Shown one piece after another: positions 7,580-15,618 of a stretch of 64,000 bases of DNA. This DNA is from Nocardia farcinica (GTDB taxonomy: Bacteria > Actinomycetota > Actinomycetes > Mycobacteriales > Mycobacteriaceae), in NCBI RefSeq assembly GCF_001182745.1, contig NZ_LN868938.1, forward strand, positions 1,922,001 through 1,986,000, in the 5' to 3' direction. A model generated the notes under the pieces. It searched no databases. It was not told where the DNA came from and was given only the letters and a program-made list of their open reading frames with translations. Position numbers and translations under genes: made by a program. Each line of letters begins with the position of its first letter. Position 1 is the first letter of the stretch.

Positions 7580-8947
7580 GTGAGTACCGTCGACGCGGCG
7601 ACGAGATCCGATCATCAGGCGGCCGAACCACCCGCCGGCCAGACGGTGCCGGTCCGCTGGAACCCGCTCACCCGCATCGTCTTCCGCTTCTGTTTCGTCT
7701 ACTTCGGACTGTTCTGCCTGCTGTTCGCGCAGATCGTGTTCGCCTTCCTCGGCTATGTCGTCACGCTGTTGCCCGACGACGCGATGCTGTGGCAGATGCG
7801 CACCATCACGCCGGTCGTGGAATGGCTCGGCCGCACCGTGTTCGACACCGAGGTGGTGCTGCGCACCGACTCCGGCAGCGGCGATCAGGCGTTCATCTGG
7901 ACGCTGGTGTTCGGCATCCTGGTCGTGTCGGTACTGGCGACGCTGGTGTGGACGGTGCTGGACCGGCGCCGCACCGAATACCGCGTCCTCGCGGGCTGGT
8001 TCCTGATCTTCCTGCGCCTGTGCCTGGCCGGCCAGATGCTGTTCTACGGCGTGGCCAAGCTGATTCCGAGCCAGATGCCCGAGCCCGCGTTGCAGGCGCT
8101 GCTGCAACCCTTCGGCGAGTTCAGCCTGACCTCGGTGCTGTGGTTGCAGGTGGGCAGCTCCCCCGCCTACGAGATCCTGCTCGGCGCCGCGGAGGTGCTC
8201 GGCGGCGTGCTGCTGTTCCTGCCGCGCACCGCCCTGCTCGGCGCGCTGCTGAGCCTGGTCGCGATGGCGCAGGTGTGGGTGTTGAACATGACCTTCGACG
8301 TACCGGTGAAGATCCTGTCGTTCCACCTGCTGTTGCTGGCGGTGGTGCTGCTGGCGCCCGAGGCGCGGCGGCTGCTCGACGCGCTGGTCCTCGACCGTCC
8401 CACCGGCCCGTCCACCTACCCGCAGCCGTTCCGCACCCCGCGCTCGCGCCGGATCGCCGCCACCGCCCAGGCCGCCCTCGGCGTGTGGATGACCGCGGGC
8501 CTGCTCTACATGGGCGTCGACTCGTGGTACGAATTCGGCGGCGGCAAAGCGAAACCCGAGCTGTACGGCATCTGGGAGGTCACCGAATTCACCGTCGACG
8601 GCACCCCGGCACCGCCGCTGACCACCGACGAGAACCGTTGGCAACGCCTGGTCGTCGAACACGAGGAGATGGTGACCTTGCAGCGCATGGACGGCACCCT
8701 CGTGCCCACCCTCGCCACCACCGCCGACAACGCCCTCACCCTCACCGCCCCACCCACCGCCCCCGACGCCACCCCGACCACCCTCGGCACCTTCACCCTC
8801 GACCGCCCCACCCCCGACCAGCTCCGCCTGGACGGACAATGGAACGGTCACCCCGTCACCATCGCCCTCACCCAACGCGACCTGAACGAATTCCCCCTGC
8901 GGCAGCGGGAATTCCACTGGATCCAGGACTACCCGAACTTCCGCTGA
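7580..8947 (+). CDS. DoxX-like integral membrane protein
   Basis: A 455-residue protein with several predicted membrane segments: 'FRFCFVYFGLFCLLFAQIVFAFLGYVV' (about 35-62), 'FIWTLVFGILVVSVLATLVW' (about 110), the DoxX-like 'WFLIFLRLCLAGQMLFYGVAKLIP' (about 140-163), and further helices to about 270. A C-terminal extracytoplasmic domain of about 150 residues ends 'REFHWIQDYPNFR'. The start is a GTG; upstream GGTGGG is a weak ribosome binding site. DoxX-type proteins are linked to quinone or redox membrane functions in general; the role here is unknown. Confidence 0.8.
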   Translation: MSTVDAATRSDHQAAEPPAGQTVPVRWNPLTRIVFRFCFVYFGLFCLLFAQIVFAFLGYVVTLLPDDAMLWQMRTITPVVEWLGRTVFDTEVVLRTDSGSGDQAFIWTLVFGILVVSVLATLVWTVLDRRRTEYRVLAGWFLIFLRLCLAGQMLFYGVAKLIPSQMPEPALQALLQPFGEFSLTSVLWLQVGSSPAYEILLGAAEVLGGVLLFLPRTALLGALLSLVAMAQVWVLNMTFDVPVKILSFHLLLLAVVLLAPEARRLLDALVLDRPTGPSTYPQPFRTPRSRRIAATAQAALGVWMTAGLLYMGVDSWYEFGGGKAKPELYGIWEVTEFTVDGTPAPPLTTDENRWQRLVVEHEEMVTLQRMDGTLVPTLATTADNALTLTAPPTAPDATPTTLGTFTLDRPTPDQLRLDGQWNGHPVTIALTQRDLNEFPLRQREFHWIQDYPNFR

Positions 8948-9053
8948 GCCGTCGGACGGCGTTCGTTCAGCCGGTAGCGGTGGCCAGGCTCCGGTGGCTG
9001 GAGGTTGTCACGTCAGGCCGACCCGTAGCCGACCGGACAATCGCGAACAGCAG

Positions 9054-10562
9054 CTAGGAGGAGCGCAGGACCTCGCCGATGGCGGCGGGAAGGTGCTCCG
9101 CAACCGAAGTGGCGGTGAGCGGTCCGTGTCCGCGGTACCGGTGTGCCCGGGCGGCGGCACGGCCGTGAATGAAAGCGGAGATTTCTCCGGCGTCGAGCGC
9201 CGAGAGCCCCGCGGACATCAGAGCACCGGCGACGCCTGCCAGGACGTCTCCCGCACCTGCCGTAGCCAGCCAGGCCGGGGCTTCGGCTTGGCTTGCGACC
9301 TGCCCGTTCGGGGGCACCACGATGGTGGTGGGGCCTTTGACCAGCACGGTGGCATCGATCGCCTGTGCAAGGACCCGGCCGTGATGAAGGGGGCGCGCCT
9401 CGACATCCTCGCGCGCTGCCGGTGCGCCGACGATGTCGAGCAAACGAGACAGTTCGCCGGCGTGCGGCGTGAGGAGGATCCGGTCTGCCGGGGCGCGGCG
9501 ATCACCGGCGAGGCGGCGACGGGTGCAATCGTCCAGTGCCCCGGCATCCACCACACAAGGTTGCCCCGAGCTGAGCGCCTCATCGATGGCGGCTTCCTGG
9601 CCGGGGTCATCGATGACGCCGGAGCCGAGCAGCCATGCTTGGACTCGGCCTGCAGCGGGCACGGACTCGGGCACGCGGGCCAGGACATGGTTGGTGACTC
9701 CGGGCGGACCGATGAAACGAACGATCCCGGCTGCGGCTGCGACCGCGCCCAGACAGGCCAGCACCGCGGCACCGGGGTAGGTGTCGGACCCCGCGACCAC
9801 ACCGAGCACACCACGCGAATATTTGTGTGCGGTTCGTGCGGGAACCGGCCACCGCGCGGCGATGTCGCGGACATCGAGGCGACGAACGACGGGTTCGGTC
9901 GGGAGGGGCGCCAGTCCCACATCGACGTAGCGCAGTCGACCTACCGCGGTGTGCGCCGCGGGCGGCAGGAGCACACCCGGCTTGTGTGCCGCGCAGCTGA
10001 TGGTGATCTCCGCGCGCACATGAACGCCGGGGAGCTCGCCGGTGTTCGGGTCGATTCCGCTGGGCAGATCGATCGCAACGACGGGAACGTTGTCGGACAT
10101 CAGCGCCACCAACTGCGCTGCGCGCCCTTGCAACCCGGGCGAGCCACGCTCACCGACGATGCCGTCGACGACGAGGTCGGCGCCGCCCAGAATCGGCCTG
10201 AGACTGCTGAGGTCGGCAGTGGCGGGGTGGACTCGGCCGCCCTTGGCCGTCAATCGTCGCCGTCCGGGCTCGTAAACCTGGTCCCCCACCAGCACGGCGT
10301 CGACGCCCACGCCCTGCCGCCGCAACGCGACCCCGGCGAGCAGGGCATCCGCGCCATTGTTGCCGCTACCGACCAGCAGCGCGACGCACCTGCCGTACAC
10401 GCGGCCCGTGCGACGCCGCAGTTCAGCAGCCACAACGGCGGCTATGCCGGCTGCGGCCTTACGTAACAGCCGGTCCGGCGCTCCACCGCCATCCAGTTCC
10501 GTACGCACGGCGGCCAATACGTCTTCCGCGGCGTACCCAAACGTCACCGGATGACTCCGCAA
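9054..10562 (-). CDS. nnr: Bifunctional NAD(P)H-hydrate epimerase/dehydratase (Nnr-type)
   Basis: This enzyme repairs hydrated NADH/NADPH: the N-terminal YjeF domain epimerises NAD(P)HX and the C-terminal ribokinase-like domain dehydrates it using ADP or ATP. The N-domain shows 'VGSGNNGADALLAGVALRRQG' (about 64-84) and 'DLPSGIDPNTGE' (about 166-177). The C-domain shows 'LTPHAGELSRLL', 'LVKGPTTIVVPP' and 'AGAGDVLAGVAGALM' (about 440-455) with the catalytic GxGD. Length is 502 residues, normal for the fusion. The extreme N-terminus (1-35) is unlike the usual nnr start. Its start overlaps the stop of the upstream XRE gene by 19 bp, so the two are co-translated; this linkage suggests a specialised paralogue. 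Confidence 0.88.
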   Translation of the reverse strand: MRSHPVTFGYAAEDVLAAVRTELDGGGAPDRLLRKAAAGIAAVVAAELRRRTGRVYGRCVALLVGSGNNGADALLAGVALRRQGVGVDAVLVGDQVYEPGRRRLTAKGGRVHPATADLSSLRPILGGADLVVDGIVGERGSPGLQGRAAQLVALMSDNVPVVAIDLPSGIDPNTGELPGVHVRAEITISCAAHKPGVLLPPAAHTAVGRLRYVDVGLAPLPTEPVVRRLDVRDIAARWPVPARTAHKYSRGVLGVVAGSDTYPGAAVLACLGAVAAAAGIVRFIGPPGVTNHVLARVPESVPAAGRVQAWLLGSGVIDDPGQEAAIDEALSSGQPCVVDAGALDDCTRRRLAGDRRAPADRILLTPHAGELSRLLDIVGAPAAREDVEARPLHHGRVLAQAIDATVLVKGPTTIVVPPNGQVASQAEAPAWLATAGAGDVLAGVAGALMSAGLSALDAGEISAFIHGRAAARAHRYRGHGPLTATSVAEHLPAAIGEVLRSS

Positions 10563-11764
10563 CGCTTCGCCAGCCCGTGGACGTGGGCGCGCGCACGCGC
10601 GTTGTCGCGGTTGATGAGCTCGCGCAACATCTCCCCGACGAGGACCGAGTGGTGGACCTCGTCGGCGCTGGCCGACTCGGCATCGAGCAGGACGAGAATC
10701 GCGCCTTCATCCTCGCCACGGCGGATCAATCCGCGAGCGGTGTCGATCATCGCCCGGCTTCGTCGCTCGACGCTGGGCACGCTCGACAGATCGAGTCGCC
10801 TACTGTATTCCACTATGTCGTCGGTGCGGCCCAGTTCTGCCTGGAGCGCTATCCCGTGGATGTCGACGTTGCCAGGACCGAAGATCGTCCAGGGATCGAT
10901 GTAGGCGCCGAGCGCCCGAGCGGTCTCGTCGGCCACGCGGTGCAGTGCCCACGCGCGACCGTCCTGGTCGGATTGGGCGGCCGACACCGCGGCGGCCAGA
11001 TGCAGCATTCCGTAGTCGGCCATCAGGTCCAGCCGCTCCTGCGAGGATGCGTCGATGCGTCGCTTGACCTCGTCAGCGGCGTTGAGGCACAACCGGGTCG
11101 CCTCCTCCTGCTGGCCGGCACGCCGGTAGCTGGCCGACAACGCCCAGGCGCCGAGGGCGATCAGGTGCGGGTCGTCGGCCTCGCGAGCCGCGAGCATCGC
11201 GCGTTCCGCGACCACCCACGCCAGGTCCCCGTCCGGGATGTGGTGCAGCCATTGCCGTGTGACATGCCACGTACCAGCCAACATCGTCGCCGCGGCCCGG
11301 CGGTCGTCGGCGCCGTTGTAGGCTGCGGCGGAATCGAGAATGAGCTCGGGGAGCATTCCGCCGAGAACACGGTGTGCGGTGGGGCTGTTGTGCCAGATCG
11401 TCCACGCCTCGGCGACCCGGTCGGACAAGGCGACCAGATCAGGAGTATCGCCACGTCGGGTGATCGGCACCGCGGTCCGCAACACCGCGTCACGGACGGC
11501 GTCGACGATGTCATAGCGCGGGGCGTAGCCGGGGGCGAGGCTGTCGACCGGGCGGCCGAGCAGGTCCGGCAACTCGACTTTCAGCACAGTGGCGATGTTC
11601 ACCAGGTCGGTCAATCGGTCGGTGAAGATCCGGCCCTGCTCGATACCCTTCACCCAGGGGATCGATTTTCCTATGGCAGAAGCGAGTTCGGCCTGTGTGA
11701 CAGCGGCGGCCTTGCGGAAGGCGCGGATGTTCGCACCAACGCCCTGCACCAGCTCAGGGTTCAT
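10544..11764 (-). CDS. XRE-family regulator with TPR-like C-terminal domain
   Basis: A 406-residue protein with an N-terminal Cro/C1 helix-turn-helix ('VGANIRAFRKAAAVTQAELASAIGKSIPWVKGIEQGR', residues about 8-45), then a long helical region of about 320 residues resembling the TPR-like arrays of actinobacterial XRE regulators ('ALGAWALSASYRRAGQQEEATRLCLNAADEV'). ATG at 11764 was preferred to an upstream TTG because the latter lies inside an operator-like palindrome and would add only seven residues. It is followed with a 19-bp overlap by nnr. It is divergent from a set of small genes of unknown function and probably controls both directions. Confidence 0.85.
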   Translation of the reverse strand: MNPELVQGVGANIRAFRKAAAVTQAELASAIGKSIPWVKGIEQGRIFTDRLTDLVNIATVLKVELPDLLGRPVDSLAPGYAPRYDIVDAVRDAVLRTAVPITRRGDTPDLVALSDRVAEAWTIWHNSPTAHRVLGGMLPELILDSAAAYNGADDRRAAATMLAGTWHVTRQWLHHIPDGDLAWVVAERAMLAAREADDPHLIALGAWALSASYRRAGQQEEATRLCLNAADEVKRRIDASSQERLDLMADYGMLHLAAAVSAAQSDQDGRAWALHRVADETARALGAYIDPWTIFGPGNVDIHGIALQAELGRTDDIVEYSRRLDLSSVPSVERRSRAMIDTARGLIRRGEDEGAILVLLDAESASADEVHHSVLVGEMLRELINRDNARARAHVHGLAKRCGVIR

Positions 11765-11784
11765 AGCGATCAGACTACACGCCA

Positions 11785-11808
11785 AAAGGGATAGTATTTT
11801 AGCCCTTT
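11785..11808. promoter_or_regulatory. Operator-like palindrome between XRE gene and divergent small genes
   Basis: AAAGGG and CCCTTT arms are separated by 12 AT-rich bases (ATAGTATTTTAG), an imperfect 24-bp palindrome starting 20 bp upstream of the XRE start codon. TAAAAT on the minus strand and TAGTAT on the plus strand inside it could serve as -10 elements for divergent transcripts. An autoregulatory XRE site is the natural reading (inference). Confidence 0.55.
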
Positions 11809-11838
11809 CATTGCTCTGGAGTGCCTACCGTTTCCGGC

Positions 11839-12180
11839 ATGGGGAAAGCCGCCGAGCGTCGCCCTGACGGTCGAACAATCACGTGCGCAACGGATTTCCG
11901 ATCATCGTCGTGGGAAGACACACACGACCCGTGCCCGGACACCGCCGAGGTGAGGGAACTCCTGCCGTTGGCACCGGCGATGCCGACCTCGCTGCCACAG
12001 CGCATACCGGGCGCGTATTCGCCGGCAATGACGACAGGGCGGTATGCGGAGTGCGTTCAGGTCGTCGTGATCGCGCCCGCCCTCGAAGACGGAAGCCCGC
12101 AGTACAGCTGCGACGAGCACACACTGCGACGGCTCCTTGCTGCCCTCACGCGGCAGGACACCGACGTCCCCGACCAGTGA
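11839..12180 (+). CDS. Small hypothetical protein
   Basis: A 113-residue frame (119 if the GTG at 11821 is used) with high third-position GC and a plausible C-terminal helical part ('DEHTLRRLLAALTRQD') after 'GRYAECVQVVVIAPALEDG'. No clear ribosome binding site is visible, so it may be leaderless from the palindrome-embedded promoter or may be mis-started. It is the first of three consecutive small genes opposite the XRE regulator. I do not recognise the family. Confidence 0.5.
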   Translation: MGKAAERRPDGRTITCATDFRSSSWEDTHDPCPDTAEVRELLPLAPAMPTSLPQRIPGAYSPAMTTGRYAECVQVVVIAPALEDGSPQYSCDEHTLRRLLAALTRQDTDVPDQ

Positions 12181-12276
12181 CGTCGGACGCGACCACAGTA
12201 TCCAGCTCTCCCAGAAGCCTTCGGATCGTTCGGATCCGGCACCATCACCAGCTCATTCCCCCGAGGAGCCTTGCCC

Positions 12277-12732
12277 GTGCCAGTTCTCGACACACCTGTC
12301 AGCCGTTGCCGGTTCTACCGCAGCGTCTGCGATCTGCCCGCCGTCGTGCGTCCCGAGACGGATCGAATCACCGTCCGGGCCGGTCACATCGGCGCCGTCA
12401 CCATGCCCGCGGTACTCGGCGGACAGGTCCGGTTGCACCTGCGACGCCACAACCTCGGCGGTCCGATCATCTCCCACCCCCGATCCAAGCGCTGGACCTA
12501 CCTCGTCCAACCGGACTTTCCACAGGATGTTCCGACCTTCTCTGAGATGTTCCGCCTCAACGTCACCATCACCAGCCCCGGCGCCGACATCGCCCTGCCC
12601 ACACCCTCCGCCACCGGTGTCGCGTTCCGGCTCTGGGTCGACCAGCCGACCAACCCGTTCCGGCCTTCGGGCAGCGCCGTGATCGAGTCCATTCGCGCTT
12701 GCCTCGCATCAGGTTCGGCGGGAAGTGAGTGA
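12277..12732 (+). CDS. Conserved hypothetical protein (151 aa)
   Basis: A 151-residue soluble protein. The sequence reads 'GHIGAVTMPAVLGGQVRLHL', then 'GPIISHPRSKRWTYLVQPD', 'ADIALPTPSATG' and 'FRLWVDQPTNPF', with a balanced hydrophobic/charged pattern suggesting a folded beta-rich domain. The arrangement (W-T-Y-L near the middle, I-x-L-P-x-P later) recurs in actinobacterial proteins encoded near XRE regulators (recollection; no function known). GTG at 12277 was chosen over TTG at 12271 because GAGGAG sits 8 bp before it. Its stop overlaps the next start by 8 bp, indicating an operon. Confidence 0.7.
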   Translation: MPVLDTPVSRCRFYRSVCDLPAVVRPETDRITVRAGHIGAVTMPAVLGGQVRLHLRRHNLGGPIISHPRSKRWTYLVQPDFPQDVPTFSEMFRLNVTITSPGADIALPTPSATGVAFRLWVDQPTNPFRPSGSAVIESIRACLASGSAGSE

Positions 12733-13000
12733 TTCGGAGGTGGAGCACTCCACGCAGGTGGGGGCGGCATCGGCACGGTGGGTTACGCGTGGGGGCACGG
12801 TGTGGGTGCGTGTGATCCTCGATGACGACAGTGAACTTTTCATCGAACCGGATCGACCGTTGGGCGAGTGCTTCGATCTGATGCCGCGCGAACTCTGGGA
12901 CCGGGTGCGCCACGAGTACGAGTGTCGGCGAGACCCAGCTCTCGCCGAAGCCCTCCGCCGTACCACCGCCTGGATGGCGGCGACTCGGGCTCCGCGATGA
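12725..13000 (+). CDS. Small hypothetical protein (91 aa)
   Basis: Overlaps the preceding gene by 8 bp (GTGAGTGA), so it is very likely co-translated. The 91 residues are hydrophilic, with a short beta-like section 'TVWVRVILDDDSELFIEPDRP' and a helical end 'ELWDRVRHEYECRRDPALAEALRRTTAWMAATR'. There is no signal peptide or membrane segment. The function is unknown; coupling to the 151-residue protein suggests they act together. Confidence 0.65.
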   Translation: MSDSEVEHSTQVGAASARWVTRGGTVWVRVILDDDSELFIEPDRPLGECFDLMPRELWDRVRHEYECRRDPALAEALRRTTAWMAATRAPR

Positions 13001-13060
13001 GGATGCGTCGGGACATCAGTCCCAGAGTGGATCTCGCCATATGCCAACTAGGCTTCGATC

Positions 13061-13926
13061 ATGGGAATGCTGGAGGGTAGGCCTTCGATCCTGGCGATGG
13101 CCGATCTCGCCACCCCGATGGCGATCCGGGTGGCCGCGACGCTCGGGTTGGTCGAGCAGGCGGGGGCAGGCGCGACGGTGGCACAGCTCGCCGACCGCAC
13201 CGGGACCTCGGCTCCCGCGCTGCGCCGGCTGCTCGACCATCTGGTTGCCGTCGGTGTCTTCGTATCCGGCGGGGAATCCGGGCACTATCGGCCGACACGG
13301 CTGGGCGACCAGATGCGCGGGGATTCCCCTGACGGGGTGAAACTCCTGCTGGACATCAACAGTGCGGGAGGCCGTGCGGAGCTGGCTTTCGTCGAACTGC
13401 TCGAGACGATCACCACGGGCGCGCCCGCCTATCCGCGCCGTTACGGCCGGGACTTCTGGGCCGACCTCGATGCGGTGCCCGCATTGCGACGCTCGTTCGA
13501 CGCCCAGATGCGGTGGCGCTTCCGGGTTCTGGCCGGACAGATCGCCGAGCGTTTCGACTGGGGACGGTTCACCGACATCGTCGACGTGGGCGGTGGGGAC
13601 GGGACACTGCTGGCTGCGATACTGCGCAGCCACCCCGGCGTGCGGGGACGGCTGGTCGACCTCGAGCCGGCAGCCGCGGCAGCGGCCGAGCGGTTCGCCG
13701 CGGCGGGGCTCGCGGACCGGGCCACCGCCGTCGCAGGAAGCTTCTTCGACGCGCTGCCGACCGGGGCCGACGCCTACCTGCTGTCCGACATCCTGCACGA
13801 CTGGGACGACGCGCACGCCCACGCCGTTCTCACCGCGTGCGCGGCCGCCGCGGGTACGGACGGGTCCATCGTGGTGATCGAGCCGATCCTGGGCCGAGGG
13901 GTGGACACAGCGACGTCTGACACCGG
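13061..13926 (+). pseudogene. O-methyltransferase, 3'-truncated
   Basis: The first ~287 residues are a good SAM-dependent O-methyltransferase of the hydroxyneurosporene/acetylserotonin type: an N-terminal winged-helix dimerisation domain ('PMAIRVAATLGLVEQAGAGATVAQLADRTGTSAPALRRLLDHL'), SAM motif 'DIVDVGGGDGTLL' (about 167-179) and 'LLSDILHDWDDAH' (about 241-253). The expected C-terminal 50-60 residues, including the usual D-x-x-M-L-x-x-x-G-G-x-E-R-T stretch, are absent. After 'VDTATSD' the frame runs with no stop through the downstream promoter and on through the permease gene in the wrong frame. A deletion near 13910-13930 joining the gene to the ABC operon promoter explains this. TAGGCT 7 bp before the ATG suggests leaderless transcription. 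Confidence 0.7.
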
Positions 13927-13936
13927 CGAAAACCAC

Positions 13937-13965
13937 TTGGACCTCCCCCACCCCGCCGGTAGGCT
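13937..13965 (+). promoter_or_regulatory. Promoter of the ABC-2 exporter operon
   Basis: TTGGAC, a 17-bp spacer, then TAGGCT. This is a good match to the housekeeping actinobacterial promoter, 35 bp upstream of the first permease start and immediately after the broken methyltransferase. Confidence 0.55.
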
Positions 13966-14000
13966 TTCTCCCTTGTGTCTGCGTGTGGGAGGGGTCGGTG

Positions 14001-14813
14001 GTGACGCTGCCCGGAGCTTTCGCGGTGTACGGGCGGCTGGTGGTGGCGGGGTTTCGCAGGCAGTGGCAGTACAAGCTGGCGATGTTCGCCGGGCTGTTCA
14101 CCAACAGCGTGTTCGGGCTGGTGCGCGGGGCGGTGTTGGGGGCCGCGGTGGGGTCGGCGGGGGCGTTCGCCGGTTACGACGCGGGCAGTGTCGGCGCCTA
14201 TGTGTGGATTTCGCAGGGGCTGCTCGGGGCGATCACGTTCATGAACGTCGACAGCGAACTGGCCGAGCGGGTGCGCACCGGCGACATCGCGATCGACTTC
14301 CTGCGGCCGGTGGACATCCAACTGGCCTATCTGGCCGAGGACCTCGGCCGGGCCGCCTGCACCCTGCTGCCGCGTGCGCTGCCGAGCGTGCTGCTGGGCG
14401 TCGTCGTCTTCGACATCACCATGCCCACCACGCCCGGCTCCTACCTGCTCGGGGTGGTCAGTGTGCTGCTGGCGGTGGCGATCTCGTTCCTCGGGCTGTT
14501 CGCGGTGACGATGATCGGGTTCCGGGTGGTGGAGACGCGCGGTTTCCGCACGGTGTATCAGATCGTGGGCACGTTTCTCGCGGGCTTGTTCGTGCCGGTC
14601 CACCTGTTCCCGGAGTGGCTGCGCACGGTGGCGAACGCGACGCCGTTCCCCGCCATGCTGCAGGCACCGGTGGACGTGCTGTCGGGGCGGGTCGTCGGAC
14701 TGGACGCGGTGCAGGTGGTGGGGACGCAGCTCTGCTGGGTCGTGGTCGTCGGCGGGATCGGGCGGGTGCTGCTCGCGGCGGGCAGGCGCAGGCTGGAGGT
14801 GCAGGGTGGGTGA
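14001..14813 (+). CDS. ABC-2 type transporter permease (DUF990-like), first subunit
   Basis: A 270-residue membrane protein with about six hydrophobic segments (for example 'KLAMFAGLFTNSVFGLVRGAVLGAAV', 'YLLGVVSVLLAVAISFLGLFAVTMIGF', 'VVGTQLCWVVVVGGIGRVLL'). The conserved 'VYGRLVVAGFRRQWQYK' start and 'RTGDIAIDFLRPVD' loop are typical of the DUF990/ABC2_membrane_6 group that pairs with a second such permease and one ATPase. GTG at 14001 is preceded by GGGAGGGG with a 6-bp gap; GTGs at 13983 and 13998 are alternatives. It overlaps the next gene by 8 bp. Confidence 0.87.
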   Translation: MTLPGAFAVYGRLVVAGFRRQWQYKLAMFAGLFTNSVFGLVRGAVLGAAVGSAGAFAGYDAGSVGAYVWISQGLLGAITFMNVDSELAERVRTGDIAIDFLRPVDIQLAYLAEDLGRAACTLLPRALPSVLLGVVVFDITMPTTPGSYLLGVVSVLLAVAISFLGLFAVTMIGFRVVETRGFRTVYQIVGTFLAGLFVPVHLFPEWLRTVANATPFPAMLQAPVDVLSGRVVGLDAVQVVGTQLCWVVVVGGIGRVLLAAGRRRLEVQGG

Positions 14814-15618
14814 GCTGCGGCGGCGGGCCGCGCCCTACCTGGCGGTCCTCGGCTCGCGAGTGCGGGCCCAGCGGTCCTACCGGCTCAGTTTCGCCGCGGA
14901 CCTGTTCGGCGCGTTGCTGGTCGGGGTGGTCGAGTTCGCCGAGGTGTGGGTGATCTTCCACAACGTCGGGGTGCTGGGTGGGCTGGATCTGGACGCGGCC
15001 CTGCTGCTGTTCGGATTGAGCAACAGCGCGTTCGCGTTGGCCGAGGTGATGTTCGGGCATCTCGACCGGCTGCCGAGGCTGATCCGGATGGGCACGCTCG
15101 ACGCCTATCACCTGCGCCCGCAACCGCTGCTGCTGCAGGTGATCACCGGCGACATCTCCCTGCGCCGCTTCGCCCGCGCCTCGGTAGCGCTGGTGGTGCT
15201 GGCGGTCGGGTTGGTACGCAACGACATCGACTGGTCCTTCGGCGCGGCCGCACTGCTGGTCGTCTCGCTGGTGAGCGGCATCGCGTTGTTCGCCGGACTG
15301 TTCGTGGCGGCGGCCGGCTGCCAGTTCCACCTCGTCGACGGCGCCGAACTCACCAACAGTTTCACCTACGGCGGTTCGTTCGCCGCGGCCCAGCCCGCCT
15401 CGGTGTTTCCGACACCGCTGAAGCTGGTCTTCGGGTTCGCGATCCCGGTGGCCTTCACCGCCTACCTGCCGACCATCGCGGTGCTGGAGTTGCCCGGCCC
15501 CGCCCTGCTGCCGTCCTGGCTGGCCTGGCTGGCGCCGGTCGCGGCGCTCTGGGTGTGGGCGGTGGCGATGGGACTGTGGCGAACGGGCACCAGGCACTAC
15601 CAAGGAGGCGGCGGATGA
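14806..15618 (+). CDS. ABC-2 type transporter permease (DUF990-like), second subunit
   Basis: A 270-residue partner of the preceding permease with about six membrane segments ('YRLSFAADLFGALLVGVVEFAEVWVIF', 'GAAALLVVSLVSGIALFAGLFVAAAG', 'WLAWLAPVAALWVWAVAMGLW') and the family loop 'LIRMGTLDAYHLRPQPLLLQ'. Its GTG start overlaps the first permease and its stop overlaps the ATPase start (ATGA). The three genes form a complete heteromeric ABC exporter; the substrate is not apparent. Confidence 0.87.
   Translation: MGELRRRAAPYLAVLGSRVRAQRSYRLSFAADLFGALLVGVVEFAEVWVIFHNVGVLGGLDLDAALLLFGLSNSAFALAEVMFGHLDRLPRLIRMGTLDAYHLRPQPLLLQVITGDISLRRFARASVALVVLAVGLVRNDIDWSFGAAALLVVSLVSGIALFAGLFVAAAGCQFHLVDGAELTNSFTYGGSFAAAQPASVFPTPLKLVFGFAIPVAFTAYLPTIAVLELPGPALLPSWLAWLAPVAALWVWAVAMGLWRTGTRHYQGGGG

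Noticed and set aside
8994..10466. A 490-codon plus-strand open frame opposite nnr
   Set aside because: Nnr on the minus strand has recognisable catalytic motifs; the plus frame has none.
13061..14953. A 630-residue read-through product fusing methyltransferase to further sequence
   Set aside because: From about residue 288 it is a frame-shadow of the permease gene, which has its own start, ribosome binding site and membrane segments in another frame.
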